Of a stretch of 64,000 nucleotides of DNA, positions 57,101 through 64,000 are shown piece by piece; within the stretch, counting starts at the first letter, position 1; the number at the start of each line of letters is the position of its first letter. The stretch spans positions 787,421-851,420 of the forward strand of contig NZ_BMES01000002.1 in the NCBI RefSeq assembly GCF_014636935.1, written 5' to 3'. The position numbers and the translations under genes were made by a program. Below the pieces are notes generated by a model. It ran no database searches. It worked only from the letters and a program-made list of their open reading frames with translations, and was not told the origin of the DNA. The DNA comes from Alsobacter metallidurans (lineage in GTDB: Bacteria; Pseudomonadota; Alphaproteobacteria; Rhizobiales; Beijerinckiaceae).

Positions 57101-58090
57101 TCAGGGTTTCGCCGCGACCGGCGGCCCCTTCGAGAAATGACTGAACACCATGTCGGGCGCGCTGGTGTTGTGCCGTGACGCGACGAGGCGCCCGGCCCAG
57201 AGCTCCGTCGCGTCGGCGCCCTTCCAGTCCAGGATCGGGCTCTCGCCCCAGCCTTTCGCGCCCGGCGCTCGCCAGGCCGTGCGGGCCACGTCGCAATTGT
57301 ATTCGGTGGCGTACATCGAGCGCAGCGCCGCGAACGGCGCCTGCCCGGGCATGGACCGGTCGAAGCCGACGTCCAGGATCTGCCGGTCCGGGTCGATGGC
57401 TGTCAGGCGCAGCGTCGCCGAGCCGCCGCCCGCGAATGCAATCGTGAAGGTCCGCGAAGCGGGGTCGAAGCTGATCTCCCGCAAAGCCACGATTGGGCGC
57501 TCCTGCACCTCCACGGGGCCGACCAGGAAGGAACTCCCATAAGCGCTCCACCGCATGTGGGCAGGCGGCAGCGGGCGCGCGCGCCAGTAGCCGTCGGGCG
57601 GGTAGATCACGAGGATTTCCTCGGCGCGCTCCTGGTGCAGCATCCAGAGCTGCACCACGTGCAACCCGTGCTCGACGCGGTCGCCGACCCGGAAGGGAAC
57701 ATCCGCGGGCCGCCAGAACGACGGATAGGCGTAGCCGGTCAGCCAGAATTCGGTGCTCTCGAAGAACGTCACTCGGCGCGCCTTGGCGGTGAAGGACGGA
57801 TCGTTCGACATGTCGCAGCTGGTGAAATCAGGCGCCCATCGGTCCGCCACGATGGAGCCGATAAATGCGGGGTGCACGGCCTGAATGCGACAGCTCCGCA
57901 CGTCGGGCGAGGCGAAGCGCAAGTCGATATTGTCTTTTTCGGCGCACAACACCGGTTCGCTCAGGTTGGTGACCCGCACGGCGAGATCGTCAGACGCAGC
58001 CGCCGCAACGGCCGGGGATCGGTGTAACGCCGCACCGGCGACGCCGCCGAGCGCTCCGGCCAGGCAGGCTCGGCGGGACAGGAGGGTCAT
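57101..58090 (-). CDS. Tat-exported protein of unknown function, coupled to opgH
   Basis: 329 residues. A twin-arginine leader (LLSRRACLAGALGGVAGAAL) is followed by a soluble, beta-rich chain with Cys at several points (VRSCRIQAV, FTSCDMSND, EYNCDVART) and aromatic-rich segments such as FWLTGYAYPSFWRP. No family recognised; it is too short for OpgG/OpgD. The ATG overlaps the FkbM stop by four bases, so it belongs with OpgH and FkbM. A periplasmic role in glucan modification or binding is inferred only from context. Confidence 0.75.
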   Translation of the reverse strand: MTLLSRRACLAGALGGVAGAALHRSPAVAAAASDDLAVRVTNLSEPVLCAEKDNIDLRFASPDVRSCRIQAVHPAFIGSIVADRWAPDFTSCDMSNDPSFTAKARRVTFFESTEFWLTGYAYPSFWRPADVPFRVGDRVEHGLHVVQLWMLHQERAEEILVIYPPDGYWRARPLPPAHMRWSAYGSSFLVGPVEVQERPIVALREISFDPASRTFTIAFAGGGSATLRLTAIDPDRQILDVGFDRSMPGQAPFAALRSMYATEYNCDVARTAWRAPGAKGWGESPILDWKGADATELWAGRLVASRHNTSAPDMVFSHFSKGPPVAAKP

Positions 58091-58905
58091 GCAGGGGTCC
58101 TTTCCGCCGGATGCGCCGCGGCGCCATCCAGGAATGCGTAGACGTCGCCGGAATTGGCGGAGACGGGCAACCCGTCCAGATAGCGCCGCACCTCGGCGAG
58201 CCCAACCGGTGCGCCAAACACCATGCGCTGGGTTTCACCGAGCGCAACGTCAAAACGATAGTCGCCCAGCGCCGCGAGCCGGTCCAGAGCCGCGTGGGCG
58301 ACATCCCGCTGAATGGTGGTGAACTCAAACGACAAGGCCCGGATCGGCCGCGACAGGCCGGCCAGAACCTCATTCTCGAAACCCTCGACGTCGATCTTCA
58401 CAAAGGCGGGCTCCCCGAAGCGGCTGACCAATGCGTCGAGCGTCGTCAGTTGCGCGGAGACGACGTGGTCCCAAACCTGCCCCTCCCAGCCCGGCGCGCC
58501 GTCTGCCGCAGCCACGAAGGCGCCCGAAGCGGTCGAGATTGTAGGGTTGCGGCTGTTGACGCGCAGCGCGACCACGCCCTCGGCGGCGCCGCAGGCCGCC
58601 TGCACAAGCGTCGTACGCCGATCCAGCGCCGTGAGGATGCGCACCACTGCGGCGGGCCCGGGCTGGGGCTCAAGCGCAACCACGCTCGCGCCAAGGCGTC
58701 GAAAGCTCAGCACGCGGTCGCCCACATGCGCGCCGATATCGAAAACGAGGTCGCCGGGACGGATGAAGCCGCCATAAAGCGCGTCCATGGCCCGGCGATG
58801 CGCGAGGTCGAGATGGTAGACCCGAACGGAGCGCGCGAGACCGCTCAACGTCGCCCAGCGTCGCGCCAGACCGGGCCCCAGGCCGGTTTCGCCGGTCAGG
58901 GTCAT
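58087..58905 (-). CDS. FkbM-family methyltransferase
   Basis: 272 residues. SAM motif I is LVFDIGAHVGDRVLSFRRLG, followed by VVALEPQPGPAAVV and the FkbM hallmark FVKIDVEGFENEVLAGL. FkbM proteins O-methylate sugars or polyketides. The ATG overlaps the opgH stop (ATGA). O-methylation of the OpgH glucan, or of a linked sugar, is a reasonable inference. Confidence 0.9.
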   Translation of the reverse strand: MTLTGETGLGPGLARRWATLSGLARSVRVYHLDLAHRRAMDALYGGFIRPGDLVFDIGAHVGDRVLSFRRLGASVVALEPQPGPAAVVRILTALDRRTTLVQAACGAAEGVVALRVNSRNPTISTASGAFVAAADGAPGWEGQVWDHVVSAQLTTLDALVSRFGEPAFVKIDVEGFENEVLAGLSRPIRALSFEFTTIQRDVAHAALDRLAALGDYRFDVALGETQRMVFGAPVGLAEVRRYLDGLPVSANSGDVYAFLDGAAAHPAERTPA

Positions 58906-60683
58906 GCGGCTTCCAGAACGGCCGGCTCGGCCGGCCGAGACCCGAGCGCGCGGATCTCCGGCGGGGTTTCCACCTCTTCCGGAATGGCCCCGAGCCCGCG
59001 CGAAGTGAGCCAATCCTCGAAGCGTGGATCAGCCGTCAGGACCGCGAACGGAATGGCCAGCGGATATCCGATCAGAAGCGGCAACCCGAGCAGCGCCGCC
59101 ATCGGGGCTTTCACCAGCAGCAGCATCAGCGCTGCCGTGCCGAAAGCCGTGGGGACCCAGAGGCCGGCGGCGGCCGTGCGCCACGACAGCGCATGCGCGT
59201 CCCGCTCCTGACCGCTCCATGTCACGGACCGCCCGAACGGCAGGCCGAGCATGAACTGCGTCACCCGGAACGTCGTGATCGCGCCCAGCAGAAACGAGAA
59301 CAGGATCTCCGCACCGGCGCTGGCCAGGAACCGCAGCGCGCCGCCGTACCGCCTTGCGCCGCCGCGGGTCAGCAGCACGTCCACGACGCCCGCGAGCTTG
59401 GGCGTAAGCGACATCAGCAGAAACGCGCCGTACACCACCATCGCGGGCTTGGCCGGGTAGCCTGCCGCAAGGTCGGCGGCTTCAAATGGCTTGAGCGCCG
59501 CGAGCCCAAACATCAGCGTCCAGGCCGGCACGCCCAAAAACATCAGGATCGCCCAGGCGAGCTGAAACCGGCTCATGAATTTCAGGTCAGGCAGGCCCAC
59601 CAGCCGCCAATACTGCATGTTGCCCTGGCACCACCGCAGATCCCGCCGAATGAAGTCGAGCACGGTCGGCGGATTTTCCTCCCAGCTTCCACCCTCGACG
59701 GGGAGCACCCGCACCTCGTAGTGGGCGCGCCGCATCAGCGCCGCCTCGACCTGATCGTGCGACAGGATTGGCCCGCCGAGCGGAGGCTTTCCGGGCAGGA
59801 TGGGAAGGTCGCAATGCTGGATGAAGGGCCGGATGCGCACCAGCGCGTTGTGCCCCCAGAACGGCCCGCAATCGGCGCCCCACCAGGCGCTGCCCATCGT
59901 GTAGGGGCGCATGCCTTGGCGCATGCCGAACTGGAACAGGCGCGCGAAGCCGCTCGCCGCCGGCAGTCCGACGACGAGGCTTTGCAGAATGCCGAGCCGC
60001 GGTGAAGCCTGCATGATGCGCACGAGCTTCACGACGCTCTCGCCGCTCATCAGGCTGTCGGCGTCGAGCGGCAGCATGAAGTCGTAGTCCGCGCCCCAGC
60101 GATGGCAGAAGTCCCGCAGGTTGCCTGCCTTGAACCCCTCGTTCACGGCGCGGTGGCGATAGAAAAGCCGGTGCGGCGTGTCGTCGTTCTCGCGCCAGAC
60201 GTCGAAATTCGCCTGCTCTGCCGCGATCACTGCCGGATCGCTGCTGTCGCTCAGCACGAAATAGGAGAAATGAGCCCCCTCGCCCGTGGCGGCGATGCTG
60301 GCCTTCACGATGGCGAGCCGTCGGAAGGCCCGGGCCGGATCCTCGTTGCGCAGCGTCAGGAGAACCGCCACGCGGGCCCGCACCGGATCGTCGCCGTCGC
60401 CCGTGGCCGCGAAAGGCGCCACGGCGTGCAGTCCGTAGCGGCGTCCGTGCAGCAGCCAGAGGCCTAGCATGGCGTTCCAGAAGCCGAGGACGCTCCACGG
60501 CGCGGCGAGCACGAAGCACGCCATCATAAGCATGTCGATCACGGTCCAGCCGCCCGACCCGAGCACGGCCGCGAAGGTGAGGCCGAGCGCCAGGAAGGTG
60601 AAAAGGTTCAGGCCGAGAACGACGCGGCGGCGCACCGCGAGTTCTTGGGTTGACTGGAACCCGGCCGGAGTGATCGATGCCAT
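58902..60683 (-). CDS. opgH: Glucan biosynthesis glucosyltransferase H (GT2)
   Basis: 593 residues. Two N-terminal helices, a cytosolic GT2 domain and about five C-terminal helices. GT2 motifs are FVLSDSSDPAVI, LPLDADSLMSGESVVKL, ILSHDQVEAALMRRAHYEV and the processive RDLRWCQGNMQYW. Polymerises and exports beta-1,2-type osmoregulated periplasmic glucan. It lacks opgG and opgC neighbours. The ATG at 60683 is the first reasonable start; a longer in-frame stretch upstream lies opposite the MDR gene and is not coding. Confidence 0.93.
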   Translation of the reverse strand: MASITPAGFQSTQELAVRRRVVLGLNLFTFLALGLTFAAVLGSGGWTVIDMLMMACFVLAAPWSVLGFWNAMLGLWLLHGRRYGLHAVAPFAATGDGDDPVRARVAVLLTLRNEDPARAFRRLAIVKASIAATGEGAHFSYFVLSDSSDPAVIAAEQANFDVWRENDDTPHRLFYRHRAVNEGFKAGNLRDFCHRWGADYDFMLPLDADSLMSGESVVKLVRIMQASPRLGILQSLVVGLPAASGFARLFQFGMRQGMRPYTMGSAWWGADCGPFWGHNALVRIRPFIQHCDLPILPGKPPLGGPILSHDQVEAALMRRAHYEVRVLPVEGGSWEENPPTVLDFIRRDLRWCQGNMQYWRLVGLPDLKFMSRFQLAWAILMFLGVPAWTLMFGLAALKPFEAADLAAGYPAKPAMVVYGAFLLMSLTPKLAGVVDVLLTRGGARRYGGALRFLASAGAEILFSFLLGAITTFRVTQFMLGLPFGRSVTWSGQERDAHALSWRTAAAGLWVPTAFGTAALMLLLVKAPMAALLGLPLLIGYPLAIPFAVLTADPRFEDWLTSRGLGAIPEEVETPPEIRALGSRPAEPAVLEAA

Positions 60684-60719
60684 GGAGCCTTGGATGTCGG
60701 AGGCGTGCGGGGGCGAAGC

Positions 60720-61772
60720 GTGGATCGGCAGGAAACGGGAAAGACGCCTTCGGGACAAGCGATTTTCGGCGACGCCGCAGGCGAGTCCCCAAGCGACGCT
60801 CCCCGGTCCGGCGCCCACGCGCTGTGGTACGTCGCGCCCGGGCGCGCAGATCTTCGTCCGGCGACGTTGCCGGCCATCGCCTCCGGGGAGGTGCGTATCC
60901 GGACGCTGTGGTCCGGCGTAAGCCGCGGCACCGAGCGCCTCGTGGCGGCGGGGCGCGTGCCCGAAGGTGAATGGGAGCGCATGCGTGCGCCCCTTCAGGT
61001 CGGCGATTTTCCATTCCCGGTGAAATACGGCTACTGCGCGGTGGGCGTGGTGGACGAGGGTCCTGACCATCTCTTGGGGCAGACCGTCTTCGCCCTGCAT
61101 CCGCATCAGAACATGTTCACCGCGCCGGTCGACCTCGTGGCGCCCGTTCCCTCCGGCGTGCCGGCGCGCCGCGCGATCCTGGCCGCCAATATGGAGACTG
61201 CGCTCAACGCGCTCTGGGACTCGGCCGTGGGTCCCTCCGACCGCGTGATCGTAGTGGGAGGCGGACTCGTCGGCATGCTGGTCGCCTCGTTGGCGGCCCG
61301 CATTCCCGGCGCAGACGTCACCGTGGTCGACATCGACCCCGCCAGGGCGCCGGTCGCCCAGGCGCTGGGATGCGGTTTCGCGCTTCCGGACGAGGCGCCC
61401 GGCGAAGCTGACGTGGTGTTCCACGTCAGCGCGAACGCGGCGGGCCTCGCGTGTGCGCTGGCATGCGCCGGCCAGGAGGCCACCGTCGTCGAGATGAGCT
61501 GGTACGGCGACCAGGATGTCGCCGCCCCTCTCGGCGGCGCGTTTCACAGCCGGCGGCTGCGCCTCCTCTCGTCGCAGGTTGGGGCCGTATCCCCCGGCCG
61601 CAGGCCGCGCTGGACCCACGCCCGGCGGCTCGGAGCCGCCCTCAAGCTGCTCAGCGACCCAAGATTGGATGCCTTGATTACCGAAGAGGTCGCATTTCGG
61701 GATCTGCCGGCCGCATTGCCGCGTATCCTCGCCGCGGGCGCGCCAGGCCTGGCCACCGCCGTTCGTTACTGA
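60720..61772 (+). CDS. MDR-superfamily dehydrogenase without canonical catalytic zinc motif
   Basis: 350 residues from GTG 60720, nine bases after GGGGGCGA. TTG 60690 is an alternative. The N-terminal GroES-like domain has IRTLWSGVSRGTERLVAAG and PVKYGYCAVGVVDEG; classical enzymes have Gly-His-Glu at this last site, here Gly-Tyr-Cys. The Rossmann motif is VIVVGGGLVGMLVASLAA with Asp in VVDIDPARAP, favouring NAD. The layout resembles BchC-like dehydrogenases of alphaproteobacteria. Next genes are a pterin-synthase-like protein, glycosyltransferase and methyltransferase, so it likely oxidises a biosynthetic intermediate. Confidence 0.8.
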   Translation: MDRQETGKTPSGQAIFGDAAGESPSDAPRSGAHALWYVAPGRADLRPATLPAIASGEVRIRTLWSGVSRGTERLVAAGRVPEGEWERMRAPLQVGDFPFPVKYGYCAVGVVDEGPDHLLGQTVFALHPHQNMFTAPVDLVAPVPSGVPARRAILAANMETALNALWDSAVGPSDRVIVVGGGLVGMLVASLAARIPGADVTVVDIDPARAPVAQALGCGFALPDEAPGEADVVFHVSANAAGLACALACAGQEATVVEMSWYGDQDVAAPLGGAFHSRRLRLLSSQVGAVSPGRRPRWTHARRLGAALKLLSDPRLDALITEEVAFRDLPAALPRILAAGAPGLATAVRY

Positions 61773-61787
61773 GATTCGGAGAAGCGC

Positions 61788-62195
61788 ATGTACGCCGTCG
61801 AAGTTCGCGACCACATCATGATCGCGCACAGCTTCAAGGGGGAGCTGTTCGGGCCCGCCCAGCGGCTGCATGGCGCGACCTTCGTGGTCGACGTCGCGTT
61901 CTTTCGCGAGACGCTCACGTCCGACAACGTCGTGGTGGACATCGGCCGCGCGCACGACGCCCTGAAGGCCACCCTCGCGCCGCTGAACTACAGCAATCTC
62001 GACGAGGTCGAGGCCTTCAAGGGCCAGCAGACCACCACAGAGTTCCTGTCGCGCCACATCTTCGACGCCATGGCGCAGGCCGCCCGCAAGGGCGAACTCG
62101 GGCCGGGGTCGGACGGCATCGTGACAATCCGCGTGAGGCTTCACGAATCCCACGTGGCCCGGGCCTGGTTCGAGGGGCCGGTCGGTGGCGCCTGA
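61788..62195 (+). CDS. 6-pyruvoyl-tetrahydropterin synthase / QueD-like protein with degenerate active site
   Basis: 135 residues with the T-fold pattern HIMIAHSFKG, RLHGATFVVDV, LNYSNLDEVEAF, TTTEFLSRHIFDAM and RLHESHVARAWFEG. Family zinc ligands are three His, one in AHSF and two in HGH. Here HGH is HGA, so one ligand is Ala30. The catalytic Cys before HGH is Ala24, and the catalytic His of LDH is Tyr in LNYSNL. Either it binds a related pterin without synthase chemistry or it does a different reaction. It lies 15 bases after the MDR gene and overlaps the next gene by 11 bases. Confidence 0.78.
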   Translation: MYAVEVRDHIMIAHSFKGELFGPAQRLHGATFVVDVAFFRETLTSDNVVVDIGRAHDALKATLAPLNYSNLDEVEAFKGQQTTTEFLSRHIFDAMAQAARKGELGPGSDGIVTIRVRLHESHVARAWFEGPVGGA

Positions 62196-63237
62196 CGTTT
62201 TCTTCGCGATCCCGGGCGACATCGACACGCCGACCGGCGGCTACGCGTATGATCGACGCGTGCTGGCGATGCTGCCGAAGCATGGCGTCCCGGCGCGCCA
62301 TCTCGCCTTGCCGGGCTCTTTCCCGTGGGCTTCGGTCAGCGATCTCGCCGAAACGCAGAGCGCCCTGCAGGGAACGCCGGACGGAGCAGTGCTGCTGATC
62401 GACGGGCTGGCGCTCGGCGCCATGACGGACCTGGTTCTGGCCAGCGTTTTCAGGCCCATCGTGGCGCTGGTTCATCATCCGCTTGCGATGGAGACGGGGC
62501 TGTCGGACCGCCAGCGCCGGGCGTTGGCGTCGAGCGAGCGCGCAGCCCTGGCCCGCGCACGCCATGTGATCGCAACGAGCCCCGAAACGGGGCGGCTGCT
62601 GGTCTCCGACTTCGGCGTTCCCCCCGCCCATCTCACGGTGGCGCTGCCCGGCTGTGATCCGGCCCGGCGCGCCACGGGCTCGAGCGAAGCCGCGCCGGTG
62701 CTGCTTGCGGTGGGCGCGGTGAGCCCTCGCAAAGGCTATGACGTCCTGATCGACGCGCTGGCGAGCCTGAGGGACCGGCCCTGGCGCCTGCGCATCCTCG
62801 GCGCGACGGATCGCGATGAGGCGGAAATGACGCGGCTCGCCAATCTGCTGGAAACGCATAACCTGACCGACCGGGTGCGCTTCGAGGGCTCCCTGTCGGG
62901 TCAGGCGCTCGACGACGCCTACGCGAACGCTGACGTGTTCGTGCATTCCGCGCATTACGAGGGCTACGGCATGGTGCTCGCCGAGGCGATGGCGCGCGGG
63001 CTGCCGATGGTGGTCTCCACCGGCGGAGCGGCCGGCGAGACCGTGCCGGACGGCGCGGCTCTCAAGATTCCGCCCGGAGACGCGGAGGCGCTCGCGGCGG
63101 CGATGTCGGCGCTGCTGGACGGCCCCGAACGGAGGCAGGCCCTTGGCGACGCGGCCTGGAAAGCCGGCCGGTCCCTGCCCGGCTGGGACGACACGGCCGC
63201 CACAATCGCGGGCGTGCTGAAAAGGATCGGCGCATGA
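62185..63237 (+). CDS. GT4-family glycosyltransferase (GT-B fold)
   Basis: 350 residues from GTG 62185 with GAGGGG upstream. The donor-binding C-terminal domain has LLAVGAVSPRKGYDVLIDAL and VFVHSAHYEGYGMVLAEAMA, matching the GT4 EX7E motif (Glu in YEGYGMVLAEAM). The N-terminal domain has PGDIDTPTGGYAYDRRVL. No membrane segments. Overlaps the pterin-synthase-like gene and, by four bases, the methyltransferase gene. The donor is an activated sugar; the acceptor may be the cluster's pterin-like product. Confidence 0.88.
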   Translation: MAPDVFFAIPGDIDTPTGGYAYDRRVLAMLPKHGVPARHLALPGSFPWASVSDLAETQSALQGTPDGAVLLIDGLALGAMTDLVLASVFRPIVALVHHPLAMETGLSDRQRRALASSERAALARARHVIATSPETGRLLVSDFGVPPAHLTVALPGCDPARRATGSSEAAPVLLAVGAVSPRKGYDVLIDALASLRDRPWRLRILGATDRDEAEMTRLANLLETHNLTDRVRFEGSLSGQALDDAYANADVFVHSAHYEGYGMVLAEAMARGLPMVVSTGGAAGETVPDGAALKIPPGDAEALAAAMSALLDGPERRQALGDAAWKAGRSLPGWDDTAATIAGVLKRIGA

Positions 63238-64000
63238 GCGGCTTCGACCCGACCTGGCTCGCCTTGCGCGAGCCCGCCGATCATGGCTCCCGCAACGCCG
63301 ACCTGCAGGACCGGGTCGCGGCCCGCTTCGGCAAGCGCCGGGACCTGCTCGTGCTCGATCTGGGATGCGGAACAGGATCCAACCTGCGCGCGCTGGCCCC
63401 GCTTCTGCCGGAGCACCAGTTCTGGCGGCTGGTCGATCACGACCCTGCCCTGCTGGAGGCCGCGCGCGAGCGTCTGCAGGCCTGGGCCGACGAGGCCGAG
63501 GATGGGCCGGGCGGCGAACTCATCCTCACCAAGGGCCCGCGCACGATCCGGGTCCGGCTCGAACAGGCGGACCTGCGGGCGGGCGTCGCCCCCCTGCTGA
63601 GCCCGGCGCCCGGCCTGGTCACGGCCTCGGCCTTGTTCGACCTCGTCTCGCCCGGCTGGATGGCCAATTTTGCCCGGGATGTCGCCGCCAGCAAGGCTAC
63701 TTTCTACACCGTGCTGACCTATGACGGCGAGGCCGCCTGGGACGATCCGCCCCACCCTGCCGATGCGGCCGTGCTGGAGGCGTTCCACACGCACCAGCGC
63801 GGCGACAAGGGCTTCGGCGCGGCGGCGGGGCCGGACGCCGACACGGCGCTCCGACAGGCCTTCGAGGCGGCTGGCTACGTTTGTGAGGAGGCCGACAGCG
63901 CCTGGGTGCTCGGCCCGGCTGAGCACGCCCTCATCGGTCAACTCGTGAGCGGCATCGCGCAAGCCGCCGCCGAGGCCGGGCCGATCCCGGCCGAGGAGGC
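63234..64000 (+). CDS. Class I SAM-dependent methyltransferase, partial (runs off right edge)
   Basis: At least 255 residues. SAM motif I is LLVLDLGCGTGSNLRALAPL, motif II acidic WRLVDHDPALLEAARERLQ, and a later LVTASALFDLVSPGWMANFA. The ATG at 63234 overlaps the glycosyltransferase stop by four bases (ATGA). No stop is reached before the window ends. It probably methylates the product of the same cluster. The missing C-terminus limits the call. Confidence 0.85.
   Translation, partial: MSGFDPTWLALREPADHGSRNADLQDRVAARFGKRRDLLVLDLGCGTGSNLRALAPLLPEHQFWRLVDHDPALLEAARERLQAWADEAEDGPGGELILTKGPRTIRVRLEQADLRAGVAPLLSPAPGLVTASALFDLVSPGWMANFARDVAASKATFYTVLTYDGEAAWDDPPHPADAAVLEAFHTHQRGDKGFGAAAGPDADTALRQAFEAAGYVCEEADSAWVLGPAEHALIGQLVSGIAQAAAEAGPIPAEE

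Noticed and set aside
60684-62228. Large N-terminal extension of opgH in frame to 62228
   Set aside because: It lies opposite the MDR and pterin-synthase-like genes, has no family similarity, and OpgH fits a start at 60683.

Overview
The window is a 64-kb, high-GC chromosomal stretch of an alphaproteobacterium, most likely of the order Hyphomicrobiales (Rhizobiales). The evidence is a divergent gstI/glnII pair, the conserved block rpoZ-rsh-pyrE-pdxJ-acpS, a soluble multi-HAMP kinase, an OpgH glucosyltransferase and many TRAP transporters with GntR/IclR regulators. I could not assign a genus. No insertion sequence, prophage, CRISPR array or origin was seen. Base composition looks even except in the Pro/Ala-rich OmpA gene.

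Layout. 1-2109: 5' part of a poly-HAMP signalling kinase gene (minus strand). 2480-5012: nitrogen genes glsA, gstI and glnII, with a clear sigma-54 promoter before glnII. 5086-14824: a two-arm catabolic region. An IclR regulator is divergent from a glyoxylate-carboligase-like / PanE-like / FAH-family operon. Facing it is a GntR-led operon with a beta-hydroxyacid dehydrogenase, a polar amino-acid-type ABC importer and an RpiB-family isomerase. 14927-20514: a GntR regulator divergent from a TRAP (DctP, fused DctQM) / 2-hydroxyacid dehydrogenase / amidohydrolase operon. 20610-23461: ABC-F ATPase, methyltransferase and a DUF6356-like protein. 23592-25198: kduI-kduD with a tandem LacI-type operator. 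25591-37428: a second import and catabolism region with a PuuE-like deacetylase, a TRAP system, an Asp/Glu-racemase-like protein, an ATZ/TRZ amidohydrolase, two maleate-isomerase/arylmalonate-decarboxylase-like proteins and a PotABCD-type ABC importer. 37615-50750: mostly single housekeeping or envelope genes: DoxX-like membrane protein, tRNA-Met, phosphoesterase, PAQR protein, orphan glgA, msrB, 2H phosphoesterase, chemoreceptor, OmpA-family protein, deaminase and several small secreted or membrane proteins. 50751-57090: acpS-pdxJ-pyrE-rsh-rpoZ facing an NYN protein and a family-5 uracil-DNA glycosylase. 57101-60683: translationally coupled opgH / FkbM methyltransferase / Tat-exported protein. 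60720-64000: a tightly coupled MDR dehydrogenase, degenerate pterin-synthase-like protein, GT4 glycosyltransferase and methyltransferase, running off the right edge.

Themes. Much of the window is devoted to importing and degrading small organic acids, amides and uronates, with local regulators beside each transporter. Several enzymes depart from their families' catalytic signatures: a Glu where glyoxylate carboligase has Val, Gly for the first catalytic Cys in two racemase-fold proteins, Ser for Cys in a third, and lost zinc and catalytic residues in the pterin-synthase-like and MDR proteins. These suggest reactions that a name-based annotation would miss. The best candidate for an undescribed system is the overlapping four-gene cluster at 60720-64000.
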